Shown here: positions 7,968 through 15,673 of the stretch, piece by piece | How positions within the stretch are numbered: position 1 is the stretch's first letter | Layout of the letters: the number at the start of each line of letters is the position of its first letter | Assembly (NCBI GenBank): GCA_037969115.1 | Contig: JBBKWQ010000349.1 | Span: forward strand, 1 to 16,759 | DNA: 16,759 nucleotides | Direction: 5' to 3' | Source: JBBKWQ01 sp037969115 | GTDB lineage: Bacteria; Actinomycetota; Acidimicrobiia; Acidimicrobiales; Ilumatobacteraceae | Translations under genes and position numbers: made by a program | The notes under the pieces: model-generated | Seen by the model: the letters and a program-made list of their open reading frames with translations, nothing else | Told to the model about the DNA's origin: nothing | The model's database searches: none

Positions 7968-8474
7968 TCACTGGGTCAAGCTGAACACGTGGGCGTCGTG
8001 GAACTCGCCGTGCAGCAGTAGCCGTCCCTTCGCGACCCCCTCGTGGTGCGCCCCGATGCGCTCCGCGACCCGCCGACTCGCCTCATTGCGCGTCGACATG
8101 ACGATTTCCAAACGGTGGAGGCCGACGACGTCGAATCCATACTGCGCCAGCAGCCTGGAGGCCTCGGTCGCGTAGCCACGGCAGGTCTTGTCCGAACGGA
8201 TCCAGTACCCGAGGTTGGCGCTCAGATTGAGCCCGTCGAGGCGGTTCAGCCCACACGTGCCGACGATGTCTCCGTCCGACTCGGCCACGACGAAGCGATG
8301 GGCGTCGCCCAGCTCTCCACTGATCCACTTCATCGCCTCCGCCGCGTCGTAGCGTTCGTTCGCCCACGGCATCCACGGGCTCAGTGTCGCGATCGAAGAG
8401 CGAACGCTCAGCGCCACTGCCGTCGCATCAGACGCGGTCGGTGGTCGAATTGACACACGCACGTCCGAGCTCAT
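7968..8474 (-). CDS. GNAT-family N-acetyltransferase (RimJ/RimL type)
   Basis: This 168-residue protein resembles acetyl-CoA-dependent N-acetyltransferases of the RimJ/RimL group. It opens with VSIRPPTASDATAVA, the usual first strand and helix, followed by SPWMPWANERYD. Then come RFVVAESDGDIVGTCGLNRLD, the YWIRSDKTCRGYATEASRLL acetyl-CoA pyrophosphate-binding region, HRLEIVMSTRNEASRRVAERIGAHHEG, and a C-terminal HDAHVFSL strand. The substrate cannot be told from sequence; ribosomal protein N termini, other protein N termini or small amines are all possible. The start is ATG at 8474; the open frame upstream is a shadow across the low-complexity tail of the next gene. No ribosome binding site is seen. 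A CATAAT sequence six bases upstream of the ATG is only a weak -10 candidate. It lies 43 bases downstream of the 316-residue unknown gene. Confidence 0.85.
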   Translation of the reverse strand: MSSDVRVSIRPPTASDATAVALSVRSSIATLSPWMPWANERYDAAEAMKWISGELGDAHRFVVAESDGDIVGTCGLNRLDGLNLSANLGYWIRSDKTCRGYATEASRLLAQYGFDVVGLHRLEIVMSTRNEASRRVAERIGAHHEGVAKGRLLLHGEFHDAHVFSLTQ

Positions 8475-8517
8475 CGTCCGATTATGGATCGAGGCGCGTC
8501 CGTGTCGGAAGTCGATT

Positions 8518-9468
8518 TCAGGAGCCGTCGTATTCGTCGTAGTCGTAGTCGTAGTCGTCGTCGAGTTCGTTGACGACGTCGACCAGCTCCGGTGGCGGAT
8601 ACACATCGATGCCGTCGTCGCCGAAGTAGGTCGGTATCCAGATGAGTTCGCCGTCGCGCCACCAGTAGAGATGCGCACTGAGCGAGCCCGGACCATCGCG
8701 ATGCAGTTGGTGGGTGATCGGAACCATCGCCCCGATCGCGGCGCATACCGACGAGTCGAAGATCGGATGGATCAGAAGACTGTTGCGGGTCGGCATCGAC
8801 ACGATGGCGCCGTCGGGTGTGATCTCGGCGATGTCGGCCACCAATCGGTCGACCGCCTTGATGAGGCTCGCTGTGAACGTTCCCTGGTCGAAGATGTAGA
8901 TGATGTCGGCGCCACCCACGTCGACGATGTCCATCTCCCCAGGGCGTTCGAGCGTTTCGGTCAATGCTCGCGCACTCGCCCAGGCCTCTTCGACTTCCCA
9001 GCCGCGAGCAACGATCTCGCGTTCGGCGACCGCGCGGATGACACCGGCATCATCGACTGCGAGGAGCTGTGTGACGCCTTCGGCGAACGGACGGGCGCCC
9101 AGGTGGCGAAGCGCGTCCCGGTTCTCCGGTCCGTCGGACACGAGGCGGATCCGTAGATCGAACATGGACGGCGTAGCAACGACGTCGTCGAGATCTGCCG
9201 TCATCGCGACGAGCTGGGACGTCATCAACTCACGCCAGTCGTCACGATCGCGGCCGTGACAATGCTGAACGAGTTGGAGCAGTGCGAGCGAACGACCGTC
9301 GCTCAGCCGCACGACACCGGGATCGATGCGGGAAACGGCAAGCCCGAGTTCGGCCACGACGTCGTAGAGCTCACACTGGAAGTCGAGCCACTCCTCGGCG
9401 GACATGAATGCGAGATCGACGGGACGATCGATCACCTTCGGTGTCGGTCGTTTCTCGAACAGGCTCAT
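8518..9468 (-). CDS. Unknown protein, possibly DUF1444-like, with an acidic repeat tail
   Basis: I do not recognise this 316-residue protein firmly. It is soluble in appearance, with no signal peptide or membrane segment. The order of elements in the second half recalls DUF1444/YtpQ-type proteins: a predicted RIRLVSDG strand, a long helix EVEEAWASARALTETL, DIIYIFDQGTFTASLI, and GAIVSMPTRNSLLIHPI. This resemblance is weak and from memory. The last 14 residues are a low-complexity Asp/Tyr tail, DDDYDYDYDEYDGS. The start ATG at 9468 is supported by GGGAGGG at 9472-9478, four bases from its GGAGG core to the ATG. It lies 93 bases downstream of the VWA gene on the same strand, with a hairpin between them, so co-transcription is possible but not assured. 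Confidence 0.7.
   Translation of the reverse strand: MSLFEKRPTPKVIDRPVDLAFMSAEEWLDFQCELYDVVAELGLAVSRIDPGVVRLSDGRSLALLQLVQHCHGRDRDDWRELMTSQLVAMTADLDDVVATPSMFDLRIRLVSDGPENRDALRHLGARPFAEGVTQLLAVDDAGVIRAVAEREIVARGWEVEEAWASARALTETLERPGEMDIVDVGGADIIYIFDQGTFTASLIKAVDRLVADIAEITPDGAIVSMPTRNSLLIHPIFDSSVCAAIGAMVPITHQLHRDGPGSLSAHLYWWRDGELIWIPTYFGDDGIDVYPPPELVDVVNELDDDYDYDYDEYDGS
8537..8554. repeat. Three tandem TCGTAG units in the tail of the 316-residue gene
   Basis: TCGTAG is repeated three times exactly at 8537-8554 and is followed by TCG triplets to 8563. On the - strand it encodes the alternating Asp-Tyr tail of the overlapping gene. Each six-base unit adds one Asp-Tyr pair, so length changes here would stay in frame. 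Confidence 0.8.
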
Positions 9469-9471
9469 CGG

Positions 9472-9478
9472 CCCTCCC
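9472..9478 (-). promoter_or_regulatory. Shine-Dalgarno sequence of the 316-residue unknown gene
   Basis: Read on the - strand this is GGGAGGG, a near-perfect match to the 16S anti-Shine-Dalgarno. Its core ends four bases before the ATG at 9468. It shows that this gene has a leadered start, unlike several neighbours. Confidence 0.65.
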
Positions 9479-9488
9479 GGTCTCGATG

Positions 9489-9507
9489 CGATGCCCCTAT
9501 GGCATCG
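9489..9507. terminator. Hairpin between the VWA gene and the 316-residue gene
   Basis: CGATGCC (9489-9495) and GGCATCG (9501-9507) form a perfect 7-base-pair stem with a CCTAT loop. It lies in the 93-base gap on the - strand. There is no T tract in either direction. It may attenuate transcription after the moxR-VWA pair or serve as a protein-binding palindrome upstream of the unknown gene. Nothing else was recognised in this gap. Confidence 0.35.
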
Positions 9508-9561
9508 TCACGATCTCTTCAAAGAGCATCGGCAACATCGGACCGCGCTTGAGCGCGAGGA

Positions 9562-11022
9562 TCAAGCGAGTTTCTCGACGAAACCTTCGAGTTGGCGGAG
9601 ATTGCGACATTCGTAGACCCCGTCGGTGTGAACGCCGTAGTCGCCGACGATGGAGTCGCCGGTGTTCCAGTACGACTTCGGTTCGGGATTGAGCCAATAC
9701 ACATGACGTGCTTTCTGACGAATCTCCTTGACGACCCACGACTGGCTCGCGTGATAGTTGTTCCGCGCGTCGCCGAGCAGCAGCACCGTGGTCTTGGGTC
9801 CGACGTCCTTGCCGTAACGTTCCCAGAACACTTCGAAAGCGTGGCCGTAGTCGGAGTGCCCGTCGACCCACACCACGTCGGCTTCGGTGTTCACCCGATG
9901 GATCGCCTCGGTGATGTCTTCGGTGCCCATGAAGTAGTCGGTGACCTCGTCGATTCCGTCGATGAACACGAACGAGCGAACCTTGGAGAACTGGCCCTGG
10001 ATCGCATAGACGAGCATCAGGGTGAAACGTGCGAATGCCGCGACGGAACCCGAGATGTCGGCGACGACCATCAGCTCGGGCTTGGCGGGTCGTGGGTACT
10101 TGAACTTGGGTTCGGCCGGCACGCCGCCGTAGCTGAGTGAGTGCCGAACCGTGTTGCGGAAGTCGAGCGGGCCTTTGCGGCCATGCCGCCGCTTGCGGGT
10201 GAGGCGTGCTGCCAACTTTCGTGTCAGCGGGTACAACGCCTTCTTCAACGACTGCATCTCGTCACGCGATGCATGCATGAACTCGACGTCTTCGGGCAGC
10301 GGCTTTCGCAACGTCTTCGCCATTGCCTCGGCGCCGCGGTCGGCGACGAGTCGGCGGCGGATTTCTGCCTCGATCTCGGCCTTGAACTCCTGAATGCGAT
10401 GATCGAACTCCTCGCGCTCGAGTCGCTCCTCGAGCGAAGTCAGGTCGCCGTCGACCTGTTCCTTGGTCGCGTCCATCAGCTTGTCGAGCATGCCGTCGAG
10501 ATCGAGGTTCCGCAGGGTCCGATACAGGTAGTAGGTACCTCCTACCGGACGCCCCGGTTCCATGCCGGCGAAGCGTTTGACCGACTGCTTCGCCATCGCC
10601 CGCATCATCGCCTGATCGCCGTTGAGTAGCGCCTGCATCAACATGTGGGCGATCTCTTCAGGGGTGAGCGCATCGAGCGAACCCTCTCCTCCGGAACCTT
10701 CGCCCTGTTGTTGCTGGTCTTGCATCTCACGCCAGAGATCGTCGATCTCGGAGCCATCTGCCTCGGCCAGCCGGTACTCGGGGCCGCGCAGACTGAAGTA
10801 GACCTCGAACACCGTCTCGAAGGCACGCCAGTGTGCGTTGTTCTTGATGAGGGTGGCGCCGAGCGCGTACTTGAACGCATCCCGGTCTTCGATGGGGATG
10901 TGCTGAACCGCCTCCATCGCGTCGAGGTTCTCGGTCAAGCTCACCGGAAGGCCCGCGTTGCGGAGCTCCCCGACGAACCCGTTGAGGAGGTCGAGCATGC
11001 TCCGCGGCTTGGTGTCAGTCAT
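9562..11022 (-). CDS. CoxE-like von Willebrand factor A domain protein
   Basis: This 486-residue protein belongs to the VWA/CoxE-like group that works with MoxR AAA+ ATPases, thought to help metal insertion or protein-complex maturation. The N-terminal half is helical, with a Gln/Gly-rich low-complexity stretch at about residues 105-118. It then has a charged helical region and a basic segment TRKRRHGRKGPLDFR. The C-terminal VWA domain contains the MIDAS motif DISGS (Asp322, Ser324, Ser326), SFVFIDGIDEVTDYF, a VWVDGHSDYGHAF segment, and TTVLLLGDARNN with Asp418. There is no signal peptide or transmembrane helix, so it is probably cytoplasmic. ATG 11022 follows the moxR stop by 12 bases, so the two genes are surely one transcription unit. 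The client of the pair cannot be read from the sequence. Confidence 0.88.
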   Translation of the reverse strand: MTDTKPRSMLDLLNGFVGELRNAGLPVSLTENLDAMEAVQHIPIEDRDAFKYALGATLIKNNAHWRAFETVFEVYFSLRGPEYRLAEADGSEIDDLWREMQDQQQQGEGSGGEGSLDALTPEEIAHMLMQALLNGDQAMMRAMAKQSVKRFAGMEPGRPVGGTYYLYRTLRNLDLDGMLDKLMDATKEQVDGDLTSLEERLEREEFDHRIQEFKAEIEAEIRRRLVADRGAEAMAKTLRKPLPEDVEFMHASRDEMQSLKKALYPLTRKLAARLTRKRRHGRKGPLDFRNTVRHSLSYGGVPAEPKFKYPRPAKPELMVVADISGSVAAFARFTLMLVYAIQGQFSKVRSFVFIDGIDEVTDYFMGTEDITEAIHRVNTEADVVWVDGHSDYGHAFEVFWERYGKDVGPKTTVLLLGDARNNYHASQSWVVKEIRQKARHVYWLNPEPKSYWNTGDSIVGDYGVHTDGVYECRNLRQLEGFVEKLA

Positions 11023-11027
11023 CGACA

Positions 11028-11043
11028 GACGAGCTCACTCGTC
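11028..11043. other. Small inverted repeat at the moxR stop
   Basis: GACGAG (11028-11033) and CTCGTC (11038-11043) make a 6-base-pair stem with a CTCA loop that contains the moxR stop codon. It sits in the 12-base gap before the VWA gene. A role in balancing expression or message stability is possible, but a short GC-rich stem like this may be chance. Confidence 0.25.
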
Positions 11044-11913
11044 GACGGACAGCTCTTTGGCCGCCTTGGCGATGTCGGTCTGATACTTCAGGAGAATGTG
11101 GAGCGTCTCCTTGGCGGTGGTCTCGTCGATCGTCTCGATGTTCAGCAACATGAGCGTTCTCGCCCAGTCGATCGTTTCCGAAACACTCGGCGCCTTCTTC
11201 AGGTCGAGCTGACGGATCGAGCGGACGATCCGCGCGATCTGATCGGCGAGATTTGCGGTGACGTCGGGGACTTTGGCAAGCACGATCTCCTTCTCACGCT
11301 CCATCGTGGGGTAGTCGACGTGGAGGTAGAGGCAGCGACGTTTCAACGCTTCTGACAGCTCACGCGCGTTGTGCGAGGTGAGGAACACCAGCGGGATCTG
11401 CTTGGCCTCGATCGTGCCGAATTCCGGGATCGAGACCTGGTAGTCGGAGAGGATCTCGAGCATGAGCGCCTCGGTCTCGACCTCGACGCGATCGACCTCG
11501 TCGATCAGCAACACCACCGGGTCGTCGGCGCTGATGGCTTCGAGCAGCGGCCTCGTGAGCAAGAACTCGTCGGAGAAGATGTCGTCGTGCACCTCGCTCC
11601 ACGAGTCGCTGTTCCTGTCGGCCTGGATGCGGAGCAGCTGCTTCTTGTAGTTCCACTCGTAGAGGGCTTTGGACTCGTCGAGACCCTCGTAGCACTGCAA
11701 GCGGATCAACCTCGCCCCGGTCATCTCGGCAACCGACTTCGCAAGCTGCGTCTTGCCGGTACCGGCTGGTCCTTCCACGAGAATCGGCTTGCCGAGGCGG
11801 TCGGCCAGGAACGCCACGCTTGCAATGCCGTCGTCGGCCAGATAGTCGACCTCTCGGAGACCGTCACGCACCTGCTGAACACTCTCGAATCGATTCACGA
11901 CCTCTGCTGCCAT
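11035..11913 (-). CDS. MoxR-family AAA+ ATPase
   Basis: This 292-residue AAA+ ATPase is of the MoxR type, which act as chaperones that mature or remodel protein complexes with a VWA partner. Motifs are Walker A GPAGTGKT at residues 48-55, QCYEGLDESKALYEWNY with the family's characteristic insert, Walker B VVLLIDEVDR (Asp138, Glu139), sensor 1 LTSHN (Asn181), and the RRC region at 191-193 with the likely arginine finger. The length is normal for the family. The start at 11913 is chosen because family similarity begins there and a TAGCGT -10 box lies 7 bases upstream with no Shine-Dalgarno. The longer open frame upstream runs through the divergent intergenic region into the next gene and is rejected. 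Its close partner is the VWA gene 12 bases downstream. Confidence 0.92.
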   Translation of the reverse strand: MAAEVVNRFESVQQVRDGLREVDYLADDGIASVAFLADRLGKPILVEGPAGTGKTQLAKSVAEMTGARLIRLQCYEGLDESKALYEWNYKKQLLRIQADRNSDSWSEVHDDIFSDEFLLTRPLLEAISADDPVVLLIDEVDRVEVETEALMLEILSDYQVSIPEFGTIEAKQIPLVFLTSHNARELSEALKRRCLYLHVDYPTMEREKEIVLAKVPDVTANLADQIARIVRSIRQLDLKKAPSVSETIDWARTLMLLNIETIDETTAKETLHILLKYQTDIAKAAKELSVDE

Positions 11914-11920
11914 GACATCG

Positions 11921-11951
11921 ACGCTACCGCCGCGCTTGACCCGAAGGTCAA
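11921..11951 (-). promoter_or_regulatory. Predicted promoter of moxR (leaderless)
   Basis: On the - strand a -35-like TTGACC (11951 to 11946) is followed after 19 bases by TAGCGT (11926 to 11921). TAGCGT ends 7 bases before the ATG at 11913. The hexamers fit an actinobacterial housekeeping promoter with a slightly long spacer. The distance to ATG predicts transcription starting at the start codon. Confidence 0.55.
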
Positions 11952-11989
11952 TCGGAATGACTCCGCCCGGCGGGCGGGCCGAGGAACGG

Positions 11990-11995
11990 TACGAT
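11990..11995 (+). promoter_or_regulatory. Predicted -10 box of the CbbX-like gene (leaderless)
   Basis: TACGAT matches TANNNT and ends 7 bases before ATG 12003. No ribosome binding site precedes the ATG. It lies in the 89-base divergent region shared with moxR. No clear -35 box is visible in the GC-rich stretch upstream. Confidence 0.5.
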
Positions 11996-12002
11996 CGCCC
12001 GG

Positions 12003-13364
12003 ATGTCGGGAGTGCTCCAGCAATACGTGTCGGCGTTCGTCGACGGAATCGACGCTGATCTGGTCGCGTTGTCGAGCGCCGCATCGCACCGCCCCGAGTG
12101 TTTCGTCGAGGTCTCGAACATCGTCGGCGCCGTACTCGACGCCGACGGTCGCCTGACCGACAACGAGCTTGCGGCATGGCTCGACGACATCGGCATCCAT
12201 CTCGACCCGCCCGTGATCGTCACACCCTCCAGGCTGCGTGAGGGCGGAATGCTCGACGGGAGACAGGCGTGGCTCGACGAACCGAGCACGATGTTCGATC
12301 TCCTCGTGAAGGCCGATGCGCGAGACGGCCGCCGTCGAGCGAACACGTACTACGACCTCGCCCTCAAGCTCGCCCATGCAACCGCTGCGGTCGATCTGAT
12401 CCCGTCTCCAGACGAGATCGGGGCGATCGATCGATTTCGGACGACGTTGTTGCGATCGATGGACGCTCATGTGGTTGCGCGCCCGGGCACACCGTCGCGC
12501 GCAGCCACGTCGGGCCCGCTCGACGACGCCACGGTCGCGGAACACGAACTGCCGCCGGAGCGTTCGGTCGACGATCTACTCGCGGATCTCGACGAACTGA
12601 TCGGGCTCGACCACGTGAAGACCGAGGTGCGTCGGCTCACGAGTCTGCTGCGCATCCAGCGGCTGCGGACCGAGCGCGACCTGCCCACGATCGAGACGAG
12701 TCACCACCTCGTGTTCACCGGAAATCCGGGCACGGGGAAGACCACGGTGGCTCGGCTCCTCAGCCAGATCTTCCGGGCCCTCGAGGTGGTCTCGAAGGGG
12801 CATCTCGTCGAGGCCGACCGTTCGAGTCTGGTCGCTGGCTTCGTCGGTCAGACCGCGGTGAAGACCCGAACCGTGCTCGAGTCGGCTCTCGGGGGCACGG
12901 TGCTCATCGACGAGGCATACGCGTTGGCACGGGGTGGCGAGAACGACTTCGGGCTCGAAGCCATCGACACGCTCGTGAAGTTCATGGAGGACCATCGCGA
13001 CGACGTGGCCGTGGTGGCCGCCGGATACCCGGTCGAGATGGCCGAGTTGATCGACACGAACCCCGGGCTCAAGAGTCGATTCACCAGAACGCTGGAGTTC
13101 CCCGACTACACCCGCGACGAGCTCATCGCGATCTTCAAACTCATCAGCAGCCGCAAGGAATACCACCTCGACGAGCCCGCCGAGCGTCGACTCGGTGAGG
13201 TCATCGACGCAGAACCGCGCACTCACGGGTTCGGCAACGCACGATTCGTCCGCAACGTGTTCGAACAGGCGGTGTCCATGCAGGCACTCCGCCTCGCCGA
13301 CGTCGAGTCGCCCACCGACGCCGAACTCACCACACTCGTCGTCGCCGATGTGGAACCGGTCTGA
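12003..13364 (+). CDS. CbbX/EccA-like AAA+ ATPase with a possible TerB-like N-terminal region
   Basis: This 453-residue protein has a C-terminal AAA+ domain of the CbxX/CfxQ group. DELIGLDHVKTEVRRL at about residues 197-212 opens it. Then come Walker A GNPGTGKTT (240-248), a GHLVEADRSSLVAGFVGQTA pore-loop region, Walker B TVLIDEAYA (Asp303, Glu304), VVAAGYP, and NPGLKSRF with the likely arginine finger Arg359. The N-terminal 180 residues are helical; AVLDADGRLTDNELAAW resembles the acidic helix-turn of TerB-like domains, but this is tentative. No Rubisco genes are near, so a Rubisco-activase role is unlikely. EccA proteins of type VII secretion share the AAA+ type, but no ESX partners are seen. 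It diverges from moxR and is followed 18 bases later by the coiled-coil membrane gene. Confidence 0.85.
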   Translation: MSGVLQQYVSAFVDGIDADLVALSSAASHRPECFVEVSNIVGAVLDADGRLTDNELAAWLDDIGIHLDPPVIVTPSRLREGGMLDGRQAWLDEPSTMFDLLVKADARDGRRRANTYYDLALKLAHATAAVDLIPSPDEIGAIDRFRTTLLRSMDAHVVARPGTPSRAATSGPLDDATVAEHELPPERSVDDLLADLDELIGLDHVKTEVRRLTSLLRIQRLRTERDLPTIETSHHLVFTGNPGTGKTTVARLLSQIFRALEVVSKGHLVEADRSSLVAGFVGQTAVKTRTVLESALGGTVLIDEAYALARGGENDFGLEAIDTLVKFMEDHRDDVAVVAAGYPVEMAELIDTNPGLKSRFTRTLEFPDYTRDELIAIFKLISSRKEYHLDEPAERRLGEVIDAEPRTHGFGNARFVRNVFEQAVSMQALRLADVESPTDAELTTLVVADVEPV

Positions 13365-13368
13365 GCAC

Positions 13369-13374
13369 TAGCGT
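13369..13374 (+). promoter_or_regulatory. Predicted -10 box of the membrane coiled-coil gene (leaderless)
   Basis: TAGCGT, identical to the boxes before purN and moxR, ends 8 bases before ATG 13383. It lies directly after the stop codon of the preceding AAA+ gene. No Shine-Dalgarno is present. Confidence 0.45.
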
Positions 13375-13382
13375 TTGATCCG

Positions 13383-14102
13383 ATGGGCCTCCGCGACCGC
13401 TTCTACACGCCCCAGACCGCCAAGGCGATTCTGTCGTGGCGGATACTGCTCGGCGCAGCGGTCGGCATCGGCATGGCGTTGGTCAGCATCCCCGTGGTCG
13501 CCTCGGTCGGCGTGGCCGCGGCCGTGTATGTCGGGTCGGTCGTCTCCGCAATGCCCAAGGGGATGCACCGGTCGCGCATCGACCCCTTCACGCTCAGCGA
13601 GCCGTGGCGCCAGTTCGTGCAGGGTGCCCAACGAGCCGACCGGAACCTGCGGGAAACGGTCGGCGGCGCCAGCGACGGACCCCTCAAGGAGCGACTCGGC
13701 ACCATCGTCGACAAGCTCACCCATGGCATCGACGAGGCCTGGATGATCGCCAAGCGCGGTGACGAGATCGACCACGCCGTTCGCCGCATCGATCCGACAG
13801 GGCTGCGTTCGAAACTCGCCACGCTCCAACGACAGGGAGCTGAACAGCCTTCCGACGACGTCGAATCCGCGATCGCATCGGTCGAGAGCCAGCTCGCGTC
13901 GGCCGAACGGTTGAAGGAACAGTCGGCACAGACCGCCGGCAAGCTCCGCCTCACCCAGACGCGCCTCGACGAGTTGGTCGCACGAGCCGCCGAGGTCAGC
14001 GTCGGAACCGGCGACACCGACGCCTACCAGCACGATGTCGACGACCTCGTCATCGAACTCGAAAGCCTGCGGCTCGCCGTGGAGGAAACGCGCCGATCGT
14101 GA
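13383..14102 (+). CDS. Unknown membrane-anchored coiled-coil protein
   Basis: This 239-residue protein was not recognised. Residues about 14-50 form one long or two short closely spaced membrane helices (ILLGAAVGIGMALVSIPVVA, then a Val/Ala-rich stretch to SAMP). Residues about 68-125 are mixed charged helices. Residues about 150-239 are predicted coiled coil with a heptad-like Leu/Ala pattern (IASVESQLASAERL and later DLVIELESLRLAVEE). Two membrane helices followed by a helical cytoplasmic body recall XpaC-like proteins in general layout only. The stop overlaps the murJ start (GTGA), so it is co-translated with the flippase gene. It lies between a CbbX-like ATPase and murJ-pspA. A role as a membrane scaffold or PspA partner is inference from context. 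Confidence 0.65.
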   Translation: MGLRDRFYTPQTAKAILSWRILLGAAVGIGMALVSIPVVASVGVAAAVYVGSVVSAMPKGMHRSRIDPFTLSEPWRQFVQGAQRADRNLRETVGGASDGPLKERLGTIVDKLTHGIDEAWMIAKRGDEIDHAVRRIDPTGLRSKLATLQRQGAEQPSDDVESAIASVESQLASAERLKEQSAQTAGKLRLTQTRLDELVARAAEVSVGTGDTDAYQHDVDDLVIELESLRLAVEETRRS

Positions 14103-15673
14103 GCGGGCTGCTCCGCTCGAACATCACGGTGGCGATGGGCACCACGCTCTCCCGCATCACCGGAATGCTCAGGTTGATGGTGTTCGGCTACATCATCGGT
14201 CAAACCGCGCTGTCCGACGCCTACTTCATCGCCAACGAGACTCCCAACATCGTGTACGACCTGCTCCTCGGCGGGGTCTTGTCGGCCACGCTGGTGCCGC
14301 TGTTCTCGTCGTTCGTCGAAACCGACGACGACGAGGCCACCAACGTCGTGGTCACGGTTGCCGCGACGCTGATGGTTGCACTCACGGTTGTCGCCGTCGT
14401 CGCCGCACCGCTCATCATCAGGCTGTACACGCTCACACCGGGCGGAGACGTCGACCCCGAGGTACTCCGCCGGGTCGCAACATCACTCGCCCGCATCTTC
14501 CTGATCCAGATCCTCTTCTACGGGTTGACCGGTCTCGCCAACGCGTTCTTGAACAGCCGCCGCCGCTTCTTCGCGGCGGCATGGAGCCCGATCGTGTCGA
14601 ACCTGATCGTGATCGCCACGCTGCTCTCGTTGCCCGGTCGCGGTTCCACCGAATGGGAACTGGCAGACGTGCTCGACGACGAGCGGCTGCGATGGACCCT
14701 CGGCCTCGGCGCCACGGGAGGTATCGCCGCCATGGCGATGATCGTCGTCGTTGCCGTGATGCGCACGGGATATCGATTCAGACCGTCCTGGCAGTGGAAC
14801 CACCCGTCGGTGCGAAAGCTACTCGCCCTGTCGGGCTGGACGCTCGGCTTCGTGATCGCCAATCAAGTCGCGCTCGTCGTGGTCCGCAACCTCGCCGGAC
14901 CGGGGTCGTCCGACGCCACGGCCTACTTCACGGCGTTCACTTTCTTCGTGCTCCCCCATGGCCTGCTGGCCGTGTCGATCTCGACCACCTTCCAGCCAGA
15001 GATGGCGCGAGCGGTCGCTCGCCGCGACCGCCCGGACTTCATCAGCCGGGCTTCACTCGGAGTCCGCCTCATCGCGATGCTCACACTTCCGGCGGGTTTC
15101 GGCATCTTCGTGTTGCGCCGGCCGATCATCGGGGCATTGCTCGAGTACCGCAACTTCACGGCGGAGGCCGCAGACAACACCGCGAGCGCACTCGCCGGTT
15201 TCTCGTTGGGACTCGTCGGCTTCTCGGTGTACATGTTCACGCTACGCGGGTTCTACGCACATCAAGACACGCGGACACCGTTCATCATCAACGTCGTCGA
15301 GAACGCCATCAACATTGCTCTTGCGTTCCTGCTCGTCGATCGGTACGGGGTGTTGGGCCTCGGCCTTGCATTCGCACTCGCCTATCTGATCTCCGCGTTG
15401 TGGGCGTTGCAGATTCTCAGCTACAAGGTCCCGGGCTTCTCCCTGGCGGAACTGGGGTCGAGTGCATGGCGAATGGTGCTGGCCGCCCTGTTGGCGGCCG
15501 AGGCGATGTGGGTGGTTTCCCGTTACGTCGGCGACGACTCCGGCGCTGCCGCCATGCTCACGCTCGCCGTCGCCGGAGCAGCCGGTCTCGTCGTCTACAC
15601 CGCGGTGCTGGTGATGCTACGACTGCCCGAGGTCTCCGCCCTGCAAGAGCGGGTTCGACGGCTCAGCAACTAG
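14099..15673 (+). CDS. murJ: Lipid II flippase MurJ (MviN)
   Basis: MurJ moves lipid II across the cytoplasmic membrane for peptidoglycan synthesis. The 524-residue product is a polytopic membrane protein of the MOP superfamily with about 14 predicted helices. Recognisable parts are TTLSRITGMLRLMVFGYIIG in the first helix with the conserved Arg residues, DAYFIANETPNIVYDLLLGGVLSATLVPLF, NSRRRFFAAAWSPIVSNLIVI, a later FVLPHGLLAVSISTTFQPEMA segment, and FYAHQDTRTPFIINVVENAINI. It lacks the extra C-terminal pseudokinase region found in mycobacterial MviN and ends soon after the last helix. GTG 14099 overlaps the preceding stop (GTGA); GGAGGA at 14081-14086 is 12 bases upstream, rather far. Its TAG stop lies inside the -10 box of pspA. 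Confidence 0.93.
   Translation: MSGLLRSNITVAMGTTLSRITGMLRLMVFGYIIGQTALSDAYFIANETPNIVYDLLLGGVLSATLVPLFSSFVETDDDEATNVVVTVAATLMVALTVVAVVAAPLIIRLYTLTPGGDVDPEVLRRVATSLARIFLIQILFYGLTGLANAFLNSRRRFFAAAWSPIVSNLIVIATLLSLPGRGSTEWELADVLDDERLRWTLGLGATGGIAAMAMIVVVAVMRTGYRFRPSWQWNHPSVRKLLALSGWTLGFVIANQVALVVVRNLAGPGSSDATAYFTAFTFFVLPHGLLAVSISTTFQPEMARAVARRDRPDFISRASLGVRLIAMLTLPAGFGIFVLRRPIIGALLEYRNFTAEAADNTASALAGFSLGLVGFSVYMFTLRGFYAHQDTRTPFIINVVENAINIALAFLLVDRYGVLGLGLAFALAYLISALWALQILSYKVPGFSLAELGSSAWRMVLAALLAAEAMWVVSRYVGDDSGAAAMLTLAVAGAAGLVVYTAVLVMLRLPEVSALQERVRRLSN

Noticed and set aside
7945..7978. Possible terminator between convergent guaB and the acetyltransferase gene (TGACC and GGTCA arms).
   Set aside because: Only five base pairs with a long loop, built around the two stop codons; too weak to call.
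8475..8696. Upstream extension of the acetyltransferase with a poly-Thr stretch.
   Set aside because: The poly-Thr comes from the TCGTAG repeat that encodes the Asp-Tyr tail of the overlapping gene in its real frame. GNAT similarity begins right after ATG 8474.
11914..12177. N-terminal extension of the MoxR frame across the divergent region.
   Set aside because: The extension is Arg-rich, overlaps the start of the CbbX-like gene, and contains the predicted promoter. MoxR family similarity starts just after ATG 11913.
12003..13364. Rubisco activase CbbX or an ESX secretion EccA.
   Set aside because: The AAA+ core is of this type, but there are no Rubisco, Calvin-cycle or type VII secretion genes in the window, so neither specific role can be claimed.
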